NCBI GenBank assembly: GCA_965649825.1
Contig: OZ287702.1
Location: forward strand, 1,240,001 to 1,304,000
DNA length: 64,000 nt
Direction: 5' to 3'
Origin: Penicillus capitatus
Taxonomy: Eukaryota > Chlorophyta
This document shows, piece after piece, positions 35,146 through 45,667 of this stretch (position 1 is its first letter; every line of letters begins with the position of its first letter). The position numbers were made by a program, and so were the translations under genes. Under the pieces are notes generated by a model. It saw only the letters and a list, made by a program, of their open reading frames with translations. It had not been told where the DNA came from and did not search any database.

Positions 35146-36731
35146 TCATGGTCCGCTCTCTATGTGTCCTCCCGCGACACTTTTGCCACCGGTTTTCTGA
35201 TTGGCCAAAGCTGCGACGGCTGCTCCATCAGGACCACCATATCCTTTGACCGCTGATGCAGATCCATCTTTGTTTGCCGCTTTGCCATCGAATCCGGTGG
35301 TGGCGTCGCCTGACGATGTACCCTTGCCCAGAGCAAGAGTGTTCTCCTCGTCAGCCTTGAGAAGGATCTCGGCTTTCGCAGCATCCTTTGATGGTTCTTC
35401 CTTCTTGGGAACCTCAACTGGATACTCGTATTTGGCATCTGGCTTCTTGTATGGCTTCTCCACAACTTTGCCTGCGATGTATGGTTTGTAGGATCCACCG
35501 CATGACTTCTTGTAGTCAACGGCGCACACAAATCCATAGGGGCAGTATTTGTTGCCGCAGACGCATTCCTCAACTTCGCATTTGAAGATCGTCTTGCACG
35601 GTGGCTTGTATTTGGCAACGATGAAAGGAGGAAGCTTGACGCAGACGGGTTCGTAGACGTCTTTGCAAATCGTTTCGAGATAGACGTATTTGTCGCACTC
35701 GGGATCCTCGTACTCCGTCGCGCACTCGTATCCAGAGTCGCATTCGTAGTCTCCGCACTTGGTTTTGCACTTCTGGATAGTCACCTCGGCGCATTTATAA
35801 CCGTATCCGCAGTATTCATCGCCGCAAATCTCTCCTTCGTTCAAGGCATAGAACAAGAAATCGTAGCCTCCGTGGCAGACATCAATGCCTTCTTTGTATT
35901 CGCTCTTGACGCATTTCTTCACAGTGATGTCGACGCATGGCTCTAACCGCAGAAGGCCTTGTCGGTCAAAGATACGAGGCAAAACGAAAGGCGCTTACCT
36001 TTAGCGACGCAAGTGAATTTTTCCTCGCAGACGAGCTTCTCTTTCTCGCATTTCTTGTCGCACTTGTCGTAGTAATGCGGGTAGTACTTGCCATCGTCGT
36101 CATAGTAACCCCCACCGACGGCAATGGCCTCGGAGTTGGCAATGGCATAGCCTCCTTTAGCAACAGCTGTGGCGTCTGCAACTGCGACACCATCGCCGAG
36201 AGCCAGGGCTTTTGAGTTTGCGACAGCGACGGACTTATCGCCACCATACTCCATGAGTTTGCGTCCATATCCGACTTTCTTGATTTTGCAGACGGTCTCC
36301 TTGACGCAGTCTTGGTGGGCACCGCAGGCACCATAGCCGCATGGCTTCATGATTTCCTTGCAAACTTTCTTCGGCTTTCCGCATTTCTCTTTGAGTGCAA
36401 GGAAGCCATAGCATTCTTCCTTTTTGAGGGTCGCGCAAACAGAAGGATACTCGCAGTAGTCATGGCCACATGGCTCTTTGTGAGGATATTCGCACACTTC
36501 AATAGCCGTGCACTTCGGAGGTTCTGCACAAACATACACCGAATCAGACTCGAGAACCCACATCCGGACAGGCACACATACTTTCCTCCTTAACGCAAGA
36601 ATGATAAGGCTTTTCTGGACAAGCAATAGAAACAGCCAGCAACGCCTAGATAGATACCCAGTGGTAAGGACAGACCCTTGGGTCAACGAAGCGCTTACTC
36701 CAAAGAGCGCAGCACATAACGCTGCCTTCAT
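35146..36731 (-). CDS. Secreted Cys-rich repeat protein with Ala/Gly spacer, wall-like
   Basis: ATG 36731 gives a signal peptide (MKAALCAALFGV) interrupted by a GTAAGCGC intron. Spliced exons then show repeated modules of the form CG-x(2-3)-C-x(3-4)-C ending about ten residues later in C: CGHDYCEYPSVCATLKKEEC, CGYGACGAHQDCVKETVC, CGDEYCGYGYKCAEVTIQKC, CGDYECDSGYECATEYEDPEC, CGNKYCPYGFVCAVDYKKSC. Between the first pair and the rest lies an alternating Ala-rich stretch (about 36130-36255) of roughly 14-residue repeats such as VANSKALALGDG and IANSEAIAVGGG. The tail is Lys/Pro-rich, then Gly/Ala/Ser-rich. Such disulphide-rich proteins occur in protist cyst or oocyst walls; that role is inference. 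No transmembrane segment. Confidence 0.75.
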
Positions 36732-37598
36732 AGTTGGAGCTTTCAATAGACAGTGAAGAAGTAGCTTGGTCACGAAGAACAGATTGCGGGCGAATAGATA
36801 ACTCTCTTAAGAGATTTTTTTAACTATGGCAAGAATTCTTTGTTGTGAAAGGAAAAAACTTCGCAATTTATACGAGCCCGTTGTCTCTGGAGGTTAGCTA
36901 ATCGCATGAACGATTGGCAAAGCGCCTGTATCATCCGTCACCTCGACGAGACTTCCTCGGCTGGGAAAGGCGACAGTTGAATGCTGCTGCGACGATTAGT
37001 CTAGCTGCTTAACCGCAGTCGATCCTGACAACAATGCGCCAGTCCTCTTGCAGCTGACGCATCGGATCACTTGAATCGACCGCTTGTTTGCTCTAACTGT
37101 TCCTTCATGATGACCCTTCGGTGTTCAGAGAACGCATCCGTCGGGTCATGGGCAGACCGTCGCTCTGCCCTCGTCAAGGAATACGCGTTCTGTGTCTTTC
37201 CGTGTGCCTTGTGAACGAGGTGACGGTTGGGGAATTCCTATGCAGAGATCAGCAAATGTGCTGGTGCCTTCTTGATTCAGGACACAAGAATCCTGGTGAC
37301 ATATCGAAGAAGGAAAGCGAGCTTTCGAACTGTTCCACTTGTGAATTCGGTCTGGACTCTGGTGGGCGCTCTGCGCTGTCGAAGACAGACCACTTAGACA
37401 GACTGACTGTCATTCAAGCACGTCCTTGAGACAGAAGGGATGGCAAAACAGCAAAGGAGAAGTCTTGTTTGAGCTGACCTGAAAGCGGACTTTTGGCTCT
37501 GTCTCTTCTTCCCAAGACGACACCGATCGGTGCTTCATTTCAGCGGGAAACAAAATTGAAATTTCTGCGAAGAAAAGAGTGGAGGCGATAGAGAAAAT
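36732..37598. other. Intergenic
   Basis: About 0.9 kb upstream of the Cys-rich gene. No convincing exon, repeat or RNA gene was seen. Confidence 0.4.
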
Positions 37599-38457
37599 GG
37601 CTTTCAGTTACCTTGGCCAAGAACACAAACATTTTCGCAGTGTTTCTGAAACAAAGGCAAAGAGGCGTGGAACGTGCGATTAAAACCCATACCGGGGTAC
37701 GGACGGATGCCTGGAACACACCTGGCGAACAAACACGTTCATGACGAATCGTTCGTCACGCCGCCGCAACAGCGAAATCCATCCAAGTCAAGAAATCTTT
37801 CGACAAGGGGTCTCGTGTCCAAAATCTATCGCACTTTTGCAGAATGGGCTGTCGAATCGAACGAAGCTGGTTTTTTGTTTCAGTGCAGTTAACTGCCATC
37901 TCTTCCTATCTGAAACCACAGTGGCAGCTCCGCCGTCATTGCCTCATAAAGCGCGGGCTAGCAGGCGACACACCATCACCTTGTACACTGCGAATGGCAG
38001 TTTCCTTTTCCTCTGTCTGGAACCTCCGTTTCGATGTCTTGGTATGCATACGTCCATCGACTGTCCGTGTTCATCGGTTTCTCCCGAAGCACTCCGAGGC
38101 GATGGCGATCCACAAAACACGCTGCTGTATGAACATTTCCTCTCGGAAACCAACATATTGCTGGCCATGAAGATGCATACAGATATCAGCCACCTCCCAC
38201 GTCAAACCTCCGATGACATGCATCGCATTCAACTCAATAAACACGAAAGCACACAAGACTCGATCGCAGTGGATGGGCAGCCTTACGGGACTCGAGCTGA
38301 TTGACCATTGGTATTCTTCCTCGAGCATTCCCAGCACAAATGACCTAACACATCTGGCACCGACCGAATCTGCATCGACGTCCGGTAACGGGAGACAGCA
38401 GAGGATGGATGCAACGATCGATACACACGGATGGAATCTTTTCTTAGAGAATTGAAG
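37599..38457 (+). CDS. Possible multi-exon gene, unrecognised
   Basis: Several plus-strand segments look protein-like: MAFSYLGQEHKHFRSVSETK (ATG about 37599), KSRNLSTRGLVSKIYRTFAE (about 37790), YEHFLSETNILLAMKMHTDI (about 38130) and GLELIDHWYSSSSIPSTNDL (about 38290), ending DTHGWNLFLEN at 38453. Joining them needs short introns (for example GTTTTTTG...GTGCAG near 37870). No family is recognised and I am not sure this is a real gene. Confidence 0.3.
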
Positions 38458-38507
38458 GGATAGAATGTTTATGGAGGCATTGATGTGACATGCGATTGTC
38501 TCCAGGA

Positions 38508-40432
38508 CTAGAGTTCGATTACCGAAGCGTTCTTTGTCATCATCCCGGCCATCTGCTTCTGCTGACGTGTCCGTTCCTGACGGTACAGCATCTTTGTCTG
38601 CTTCTTTCGAAGCCTGGCCGCTTTTTGAGCAGCTTTGACAGCCTGCTTTCGCATGCGTTTCTCCTCTGCTGTCTCATCACGTGGACGATTCTGACAGGAA
38701 TGCATCGAAACGCTGTCGCCGTCTGACAAATCTCCATCTGAAGCGTCGTGGCTTGAATCTGACACTTCTGCATCTTCCACCGGAAAACCAGACTTATTCG
38801 AAACCTTCACCAGATCTGGACACGTCCATTAGTGACAGACGGTTCCAATCAGCAAAAGGCAAAAAGGGCAGACCGGCGGTGATGGTGGCAGGTTTCGCCT
38901 GTGCTCTTCGAGTGGACACGATCAACGATGGCTGATGTTGTGTTGAATGCGTTCTGAGTAAGAAACGTCAATGACGTCTGTAAAGAAAGCACAATGTGTG
39001 ATACCTGCACGACCATGCGCTCTCGCAATCCATCTCTCTGTCCGATCTCACAGAAATCAAAATATCTTCCCATTCCTCTCCCCTGCTGTCGGCCTCTAAA
39101 CACAATCGCACGTGATGCATCGCGTTGTTCACAGACGAGGCACCGTACGCATAGACTGCATCAGCTTCTTCGTCGCTTCAAGCGCTTTGGTATCCTGTTC
39201 TTTCAGCGCAGCCACTCGACTCTTCGGCTTCAGTAATTTGTAAGGACCTATGTTCTGAGGCAAACAATCCGTTTTGCGATTTTCTCCTGAGCCATTGCCT
39301 CCTTCGGGCTGAAAATTATCAGCAGAGAGGCGACATCGCTGCTGCAAGCATTGGCGGAGTTGCTCAAGACTCATGCCATCTTCCACCTAGACCACTTTCA
39401 ACAGTCTCATAGGGATGGTGGCTGCATGCCATACCTCATCTTCCAGTTCGCCCAGCTCTTCTTCGTCGTACGCATCCAACACCGTCTCGAACATCTCATC
39501 GATGACCTCTAACGGCCCTGTCCGTTCTCTCCTCCCCACGAAATCCGAAGCATCCACACCCTTCCATCTCTCAGAGAAAGAACTGTGGGAATCTGCATCG
39601 CCACGACTGAAACGGGAACGGCCGATGCTCTTGGCAGGCACATCTCCTTGTGAACTCTCCGTCCCTTCTCCCTCATCGCCAGAAGAATCCTCTTCGGGCA
39701 GAGCGATCCACTGAAGGCCTTTCTTCCCAAAGAAGGCATTTCTTGAAGACATCGTCCTGTCGGTACGTGTTGCATCGAGGACAAAACTGTCCAACATATC
39801 TCCGTCTTCGATCGGTCGTCCTTCTAACTCTTCGAGCATTGCCTCAACATCTTGCACCTCCTGTGCCAATGTGCCTTTGACATCTGGCACGACACGTGAG
39901 AAGGCTGTTGTGGTGATCGTCCTCAGCATATCTTCTGCATCCATTTCATCCTGTGCCGTTGTATGGAGTGTCAGATTCTTTGCATGGATATAGCGGGTTT
40001 CGGGCTCAGGGGCTGAAAAAGCGTCATTCTTAACATAGATGCCGCCCGATTTCGGAGCATCTCTGATGGGCAATTCTCCTTTAACGGATTTCAGGGAACG
40101 GAGATGCTTGAGGTAGTTGTAGCCATCTGACGGCAAGCCCAATTCTCGAATCTCTCTTTGCTGGTCTTCCGTCAATTCCTCCGCCGAAAAAAATGGCGGC
40201 GCGATAGAAGACGGGGCATTTCCTACACAAGTCGTCTTCCGTGTTCGAAATCGGATCGTCGACTGTCACTTGAGATCGACGGGTCTGGTAGCGTCGGGAG
40301 AGCGGATGGAATCTGGCTCTTTTCTACGAGAACGCGTTCTTCATCGATGCCGTCTTCGTCGGCGCAGTGGTAGATGAGCTGGTACGTCTCGGCTTGGCGC
40401 CGGTCGATGAATCGTTTGTGCCGCCGACCCAT
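38508..40432 (-). CDS. LTV1: LTV1, small-subunit ribosome biogenesis factor
   Basis: ATG 40432 starts MGRRHKRFIDRRQAETYQLI, the classic LTV1 N-terminus. Later exons carry LPSDGYNYLKHLRSLKSVKG (about 40120), an acidic central part with a Ser-rich cluster, VIDEMFETVLDAYDEEELGE (about 39480), and a basic C-terminal coiled segment in the last exon (ETAEEKRMRKQAVKAAQKAA, about 38650). All are hallmarks of LTV1, which escorts pre-40S particles out of the nucleus and must be released before Rps3 settles. The gene has four or five exons separated by short introns. The tandem upstream gene on the same strand is SPB4/DDX55, which acts on pre-60S. Confidence 0.9.
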
Positions 40433-40437
40433 GCGTC

Positions 40438-42806
40438 TCACAGCTTTTTCGTACGATGCGCATTAGCTCCGTCGATCGTCCGAAAGTAAACGTCACATCA
40501 TTCAGTACTTACAGTGCCCCCCAACTTGCCGATTCTGCTGAAGAGCATCCAGTTTCTTTCTCAGTGAAGCACGCAACGCATCTCTTCCGTGTTTATTTCG
40601 TGGCCCCTCGTCTCTGCTGCACTGTTTTTTCGAAGAACGTTGCCGAGGGGCGGCCGATGGTAGGCAAGAAGATGGTCTCTTTTCTCCGGTTGTTGGCCCA
40701 GGAGTGACATCTGGAGGTAACGGCTTAGGGTCCGGTGATGCTTTCCCTTCTCTTTTCTTTGCTTTTTTCTCTAACTTGTAAAGTTTGTAATCCTCCTGCA
40801 GCTCTTCCAAATCCCTTCTGTCAGGATTTCGACATTTCTTCAGTTTCTTAACAGATTCTTGAACAATCGCCATCCGCTTTTGGCCTCTCTTCTTGCTGCC
40901 TTTCCTTTCTTCAATCTTCACTTGTGCGCTTCTCGGCATTTGTGCCAGTTTCTGCTGCCTCTCTGCCTCGCGTGCCTTGTCCACGAATGGAATGCTCTGT
41001 GGATGGACAGTCGATGAAACAAAGTCCACGGCATTCTTGACTCTATCACGCCACAGTCACGTCAGCGTGGTCCTAATGAATGGACATAGGAAATGAACGA
41101 ACTTGATTTCTTTCATTCCTGGCAAATAGAGCAATCCAAACGTATAGGCCAGCTTGCCCAGATCCAGTTCCTTGAGATGGAAAATGTACGGGCAGTGATG
41201 ATTGCTGTACGCGCGAACGTATGAGGTGAAGGCAGTAATGCCCTTCAGCATCGCTTCTCTCTCCGTTTCGGAAAGCCTTCGAAGCCATGACATCTGATCT
41301 TCCCCTTCCCTGCCTCCCTCCTTTCGTTTGATCGGAACCTGGATGCTTCGCGTCATGCCACGATGACCCTTGGGTCATTTGTTTTACCTTTCTGAGCTGT
41401 AAAAACTTGATGTAGCTCTCTTCGTTAGGAGCCAAGTAGATGGTCGCCTTTCCTCTTCTCCCCATTCGGGCTGTACGACCAACGCGATGCACAAAGGCAT
41501 TGGGATCTTGCGGAGCGTCAAGCTGCACAACCCTTTGCACTTCTGGAATGTCCAATCCTCTCGCCGCCAGGTCCGTTGCGAGCAACACACCTCCATCACT
41601 GTCACTGTAGGAATGATATCGGTCATTGCTGGCGTCTACCTGCAATGTTCGATGTAAAGGCTTGAATAGCCTTCTCTCTTCCCGACTGTGGCATCCTTCC
41701 ATGCACCGCACGGATTTTGTAATCCTTTAGAGCGTCCATCTTGCGCAGTACGTAAAACCAGTAGTCCACACAGGCGCATGTCAGGCCATAGACAATGATC
41801 TTGTCGTGAGGATGATCCAGAAGCAGCTGCACAAACTGATTCCATTTCTGATCCAGCGGTAGGACGATGGCCGAGATAGACAGCGACTGTGGTGTCTTCT
41901 GAGAAAAATCCGAGACTCTCTCTGCCGTGTCCGTCATCGTCGTGGTCACATTGATGCGCAGCGGATTTCGTAGTCCTGCCTTTACCAACATCTCACATGC
42001 TTCCTAAGCAAAGGCGGCCAATGAAATCGCCATCCGTGTGTGTCTGCGTCACTGTCTGCGTTGCCGAGAAGAGTCCAGTTCTGCGTTGCTTCGGCAGGGA
42101 ATGCACGATTTGAAGGAGCTCTGTCTCAAATCCCAGATCCAGCAAACGATCGGCTTCATCCAACACAAGCACCTGAGCAGGTCTCTCTAGTGGACGACAG
42201 GCAATGCCGAGCAGACCTCCAAAGAAGCAAAGTTGAGCGGCGTGTTCTTCTTCATGATATCGTTCAGTCGTCCAGGCGTGGCGAGAATAACATTTCCTCC
42301 TGTCTCCTCGATCTTCACTAAATCTGTCCCAACATCACTATGCCATACCATAGCACAATCTCGAGTCTTTGTCGTCGGTTACCATCCACCCACGAGTCTC
42401 ATAACCGTAAGTCCCAGCAGTGTGGTGAACAGGTGTTTCGTCACACGAAAGGTCTGCGTTGCCAGCTCCCTTGTCGGTGAGATGACGATAAATGCCACCT
42501 AGACAAATGCCACAAAGTTGTTAGGAAGAGGGCAAAGGCCAGAGTGCAATGGACATCATGTTTGGCAAATTTCTTCCCACAGTTTCGGAGTTTTTCGAGG
42601 ATGGGTAGAAGAAAGGCCAACGTCTTTCCCGATCCCGTACAAGCATCGACCACGACATCTTTGTTCCCACAGAACAGCGGCAACACTGCCGCCTGAACTG
42701 GTGTCGCGTATTCGAATCCCTCATCTCTCAGAAACGCCACCGTCTCCGCCGCCAGTTCAGAAAACGAGGCAAAAGCGCGATCCGTCAATGGACGCGACGT
42801 CGCCAT
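40438..42806 (-). CDS. DDX55: DEAD-box RNA helicase DDX55/SPB4
   Basis: ATG 42806 ([15 protein letters not shown]). Motifs in order: Q motif [16 protein letters not shown], motif I ACTGSGKT (about 42640), ILATPGRL (about 42270), DEAD in [14 protein letters not shown] (about 42150), SAT in LFSAT, then [16 protein letters not shown] and [11 protein letters not shown] (about 41490). The C-terminal extension [20 protein letters not shown] and [13 protein letters not shown] is specific for the SPB4/DDX55 subfamily, which remodels pre-60S particles. The tail is Lys-rich. The last open frame stops at 40502, but a perfect GTAAGTAC donor lies at 40505-40512. If it is used, a short last exon ends at 40438, only five bases from the LTV1 ATG. 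Several short introns. Confidence 0.92.
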
Positions 42807-42879
42807 CGAGAAACAGAAGAGAAGCGACGAGCCTCAAGTGACGCACGAGATTCTCCTTGTCACTTCTGCGAGATGTTCA
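42807..42879. promoter_or_regulatory. Very short bidirectional promoter/5' UTR region
   Basis: Only 73 bp separate the ATG of the helicase (minus, 42806) from the first ATG of the OPR-like gene (plus, 42880). Both promoters and 5' UTRs must share or overlap this and neighbouring coding DNA. No TATA-like motif was seen. Confidence 0.4.
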
Positions 42880-45642
42880 ATGTATCTCTGCCGACTGAGA
42901 TGGCTCAGGAATGGCTCGTGGTCTCAGCTGTTGGCAAGACAAGGATCCGCGCTTCGATACGGACGTCCTTCTTCCTCGGGCGGGACCGTTCTCGATACCG
43001 CGACGGAGAGTAAAGACCCATTCCGAGACGACGCCCAGCACTTCTCTTTTAACGCCGTCGACTCAGAGAGTGAGCTTCGTGACGTTCTGACGCATCTTGA
43101 GGAGAGAATGACGGGGAAACGAGTGGCGGCTGCCTTTCGAAGGCTCGTGCAATTTGGGAGTGTCCCTCAGAAAGAGACACTGTCCTTCATGACAGAGTTG
43201 GCGCTGAAGCATGCGCCATCGATGGCTGCAGCCGATGTCGTTTCCCTTCTGCAGAGCTGCTGTCAATTGCCTTCACATCTGTCCTCCGTCAGCGAAGCCA
43301 TGATGCTGCGGATCATCGATCGGGAATGTGTGCTACAGTTGAATGGCGTTCTAATCGCCAGATGTCTCGCATCTCTGGCCGATCTCCAGCGTTCCATCCA
43401 ACAGCCGCCGTCTCCCACCTCCAATCCATCCGATGAGACGGCTTCCTTTAAAGTGCTGCAGGAATTCAGTCGACTGTTCGTGGCCCCGGGATTTGCGGCA
43501 AATCTTTTGACGTCACATCTGGTCCAGATCGCTTCCGGATTTGGGATGTTGCGATTTCAGAATCCGGCGGTTCAACACATGATCTGCGACGAAGTGTCGA
43601 ATACATCCAGACTGCAGTCCATGAGATATGAAGAACTGGTGTCCGTATGGCGAGCACTGGCCTCTCTGCAGGTGGTAACGCATCGACGAGCCTTGACGAT
43701 AGTGGGCGATGAGATTGTTCGACCCGAACGGCTTCAAGGTTTCAAAGCAACAGAACTCGTCTCTCTGCTGACAGCTTCTAAGCAGCTTCTTCCTTTTCGT
43801 CAGTGGCCGTTTCTGCTGAAATTGATTGCTGAGATGTCAAAGCCCGAGCGCCTGTCGATCTACACCGAAGCGCACATCGTCCATATCATTCACGCACTGA
43901 GTGGACTTCGGGTTCAGAGCCAAGCACTGCAGGTTTTCTTGGAAGAGGCAACAGATGACTGTCGATTGCCACTCTTCACACAACAAGGGATGCTCTCTAT
44001 GCTCTCCGCATTAAAGTCCTTGGGGTATGCAAATCATCCATGTGTCAGAATCTTAATGGGGAAGGCACAAGATCTCGTCCGCGTTGAACAGGATCGTCTG
44101 TCCGAACGCGAACTGCTCACCTTTATTTTTGGAAAACGCAGCTCTGAGGCGGAGGAAGCACTTTGTGACAGATTGCTCGAGCAATTGACGAGACCAGAGA
44201 AACTGCAGACACTGTCAGATGAAGCACTGGCGGGGATTCTCCCCGGAATGTGCCAACGGGGAATCACAGACGAGGCACAACTGAATCGCTGTACAGAGGA
44301 GATCGTCCGGCGGCTGCAGACAGCTACACCTGAGATGCTGAGCTTCTATGCCTACGGATTTCGTGTGAACAGAATCCATGCCGACTGTTTTCTTGTTCCC
44401 TTAGCAGCAGAGGTGGTAAAAGAAGAGAGACTATCGAATTTCCACTCCCATCAGCTGGCAGGGATCTTCTACTCTTTGGCCCGTTTGGGTTGGAAAGATG
44501 CATCGACATTTCAATGTCTGTTACGTACCATGACGCATCCACGGAACTTGGATCAGTGTTCAGAGCAAGGATTGGTCAACGTCATCACTGGCATACAACT
44601 GAGCCGGATGTCTATGAGTACGGCTGTGGAGAAGCTTCTGACCGAAGCAACCCAATCCCACAGAATGCTGCACGCTTCGGAACGATCCCTGATTTCGCTC
44701 ATCACAAGCTTCAAGAGGATGCGTTTAAGATCGCAGCAATGGACACGACCCGTGTTCGAAGAGATCACAAAAATTGGAAGACTTGCGCGATTGACAAACG
44801 AAGAACTCACCGAACTGCTCTTTGTGCTTCCGGGACTGAAACAGAAAACGGCGCAAGGAATGAATCGCCTTAAGACGGAAGTGCTGAAACCTCATCGGCT
44901 GGACAAAATGGATCCCGAGCAGCTGAGCCGCCTGGTCTACGGCCTCGGTGGTCTGCGGATGAGCGAAGAAGATGTATGGCAATCCATTCAAGCGTGTCTG
45001 TCCAGCATCGATGTGACACATCTGACGAACAACGCCCTTGCACATTTCGTTTACGGACTGGGTGACGCAGCCAGCCACGATAAAGACCTTTGTGCAACGA
45101 TGCTGAAAGAAGCAACCGATGAAGGACGCATGATGGACTACAGTCCTGCTGAGTTGACAGATATCGTTGTTGGAATGGAAAGACTTCACGAGGCAGATCC
45201 GCCATCGGCTGTTCGTCTAACAGAAGCACTTGGCAATGTCCAACGACTAGCCGATCTAACAGATCAGCAACTCACTCTCATTTTCGTTTCTGTTGCACAG
45301 ATCGTTCAGTCTGGAAATGCTCCTTCCTTTCCGGACGCTCTGCTGAGCGTCGTCACGGATCCTGATCGGATATCACGTTTTCAGCCTTATCAACTGGCCC
45401 ATCTCTGTACCGTCCTGGAGCACAGAATGTTTCAACAAGCGCCGTTGCTGTCTCTTGGGGTCGCGTTGTCTGAAGAAATGCAGAAGTCCCATCGACTGAC
45501 CTCCATGTCGCCGGGCGAACTGACAAAGCTCTCCGTGACCTTTGCAGAGGCAGGATTCAAGAACAATCCAGTCGTCACATGTATCTCTCAAGAACTCATG
45601 GATCGCTTTCTGAGAGACAGAGAACCGAAGAAAGAGCGGTGA
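42880..45642 (+). CDS. OPR/HPR/FASTK-like helical repeat protein, single exon
   Basis: One uninterrupted frame of about 920 codons from ATG 42880 (MYLCRLRWLRNGSWSQLLAR); the frame opens slightly earlier at a GTG, but 42880 is the first ATG. The Arg/Ser-rich start fits an organelle targeting peptide. The body is made of about 38-40-residue helical repeats, for example LSNFHSHQLAGIFYSLARLG, LDKMDPEQLSRLVYGLGGLR and MDYSPAELTDIVVGMERLHE. Each has a helix of the form (S/T)xxELxxLxxGLxxL. This pattern is shared by octo/heptatricopeptide and FAST-type proteins that bind organelle RNA. No C-terminal RAP domain is visible. It is intronless, unlike its neighbours. Role and organelle are inferred. Confidence 0.75.
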   Translation: MYLCRLRWLRNGSWSQLLARQGSALRYGRPSSSGGTVLDTATESKDPFRDDAQHFSFNAVDSESELRDVLTHLEERMTGKRVAAAFRRLVQFGSVPQKETLSFMTELALKHAPSMAAADVVSLLQSCCQLPSHLSSVSEAMMLRIIDRECVLQLNGVLIARCLASLADLQRSIQQPPSPTSNPSDETASFKVLQEFSRLFVAPGFAANLLTSHLVQIASGFGMLRFQNPAVQHMICDEVSNTSRLQSMRYEELVSVWRALASLQVVTHRRALTIVGDEIVRPERLQGFKATELVSLLTASKQLLPFRQWPFLLKLIAEMSKPERLSIYTEAHIVHIIHALSGLRVQSQALQVFLEEATDDCRLPLFTQQGMLSMLSALKSLGYANHPCVRILMGKAQDLVRVEQDRLSERELLTFIFGKRSSEAEEALCDRLLEQLTRPEKLQTLSDEALAGILPGMCQRGITDEAQLNRCTEEIVRRLQTATPEMLSFYAYGFRVNRIHADCFLVPLAAEVVKEERLSNFHSHQLAGIFYSLARLGWKDASTFQCLLRTMTHPRNLDQCSEQGLVNVITGIQLSRMSMSTAVEKLLTEATQSHRMLHASERSLISLITSFKRMRLRSQQWTRPVFEEITKIGRLARLTNEELTELLFVLPGLKQKTAQGMNRLKTEVLKPHRLDKMDPEQLSRLVYGLGGLRMSEEDVWQSIQACLSSIDVTHLTNNALAHFVYGLGDAASHDKDLCATMLKEATDEGRMMDYSPAELTDIVVGMERLHEADPPSAVRLTEALGNVQRLADLTDQQLTLIFVSVAQIVQSGNAPSFPDALLSVVTDPDRISRFQPYQLAHLCTVLEHRMFQQAPLLSLGVALSEEMQKSHRLTSMSPGELTKLSVTFAEAGFKNNPVVTCISQELMDRFLRDREPKKER

Positions 45643-45667
45643 AACTTAAAAAATGTATCTGAGCCCC

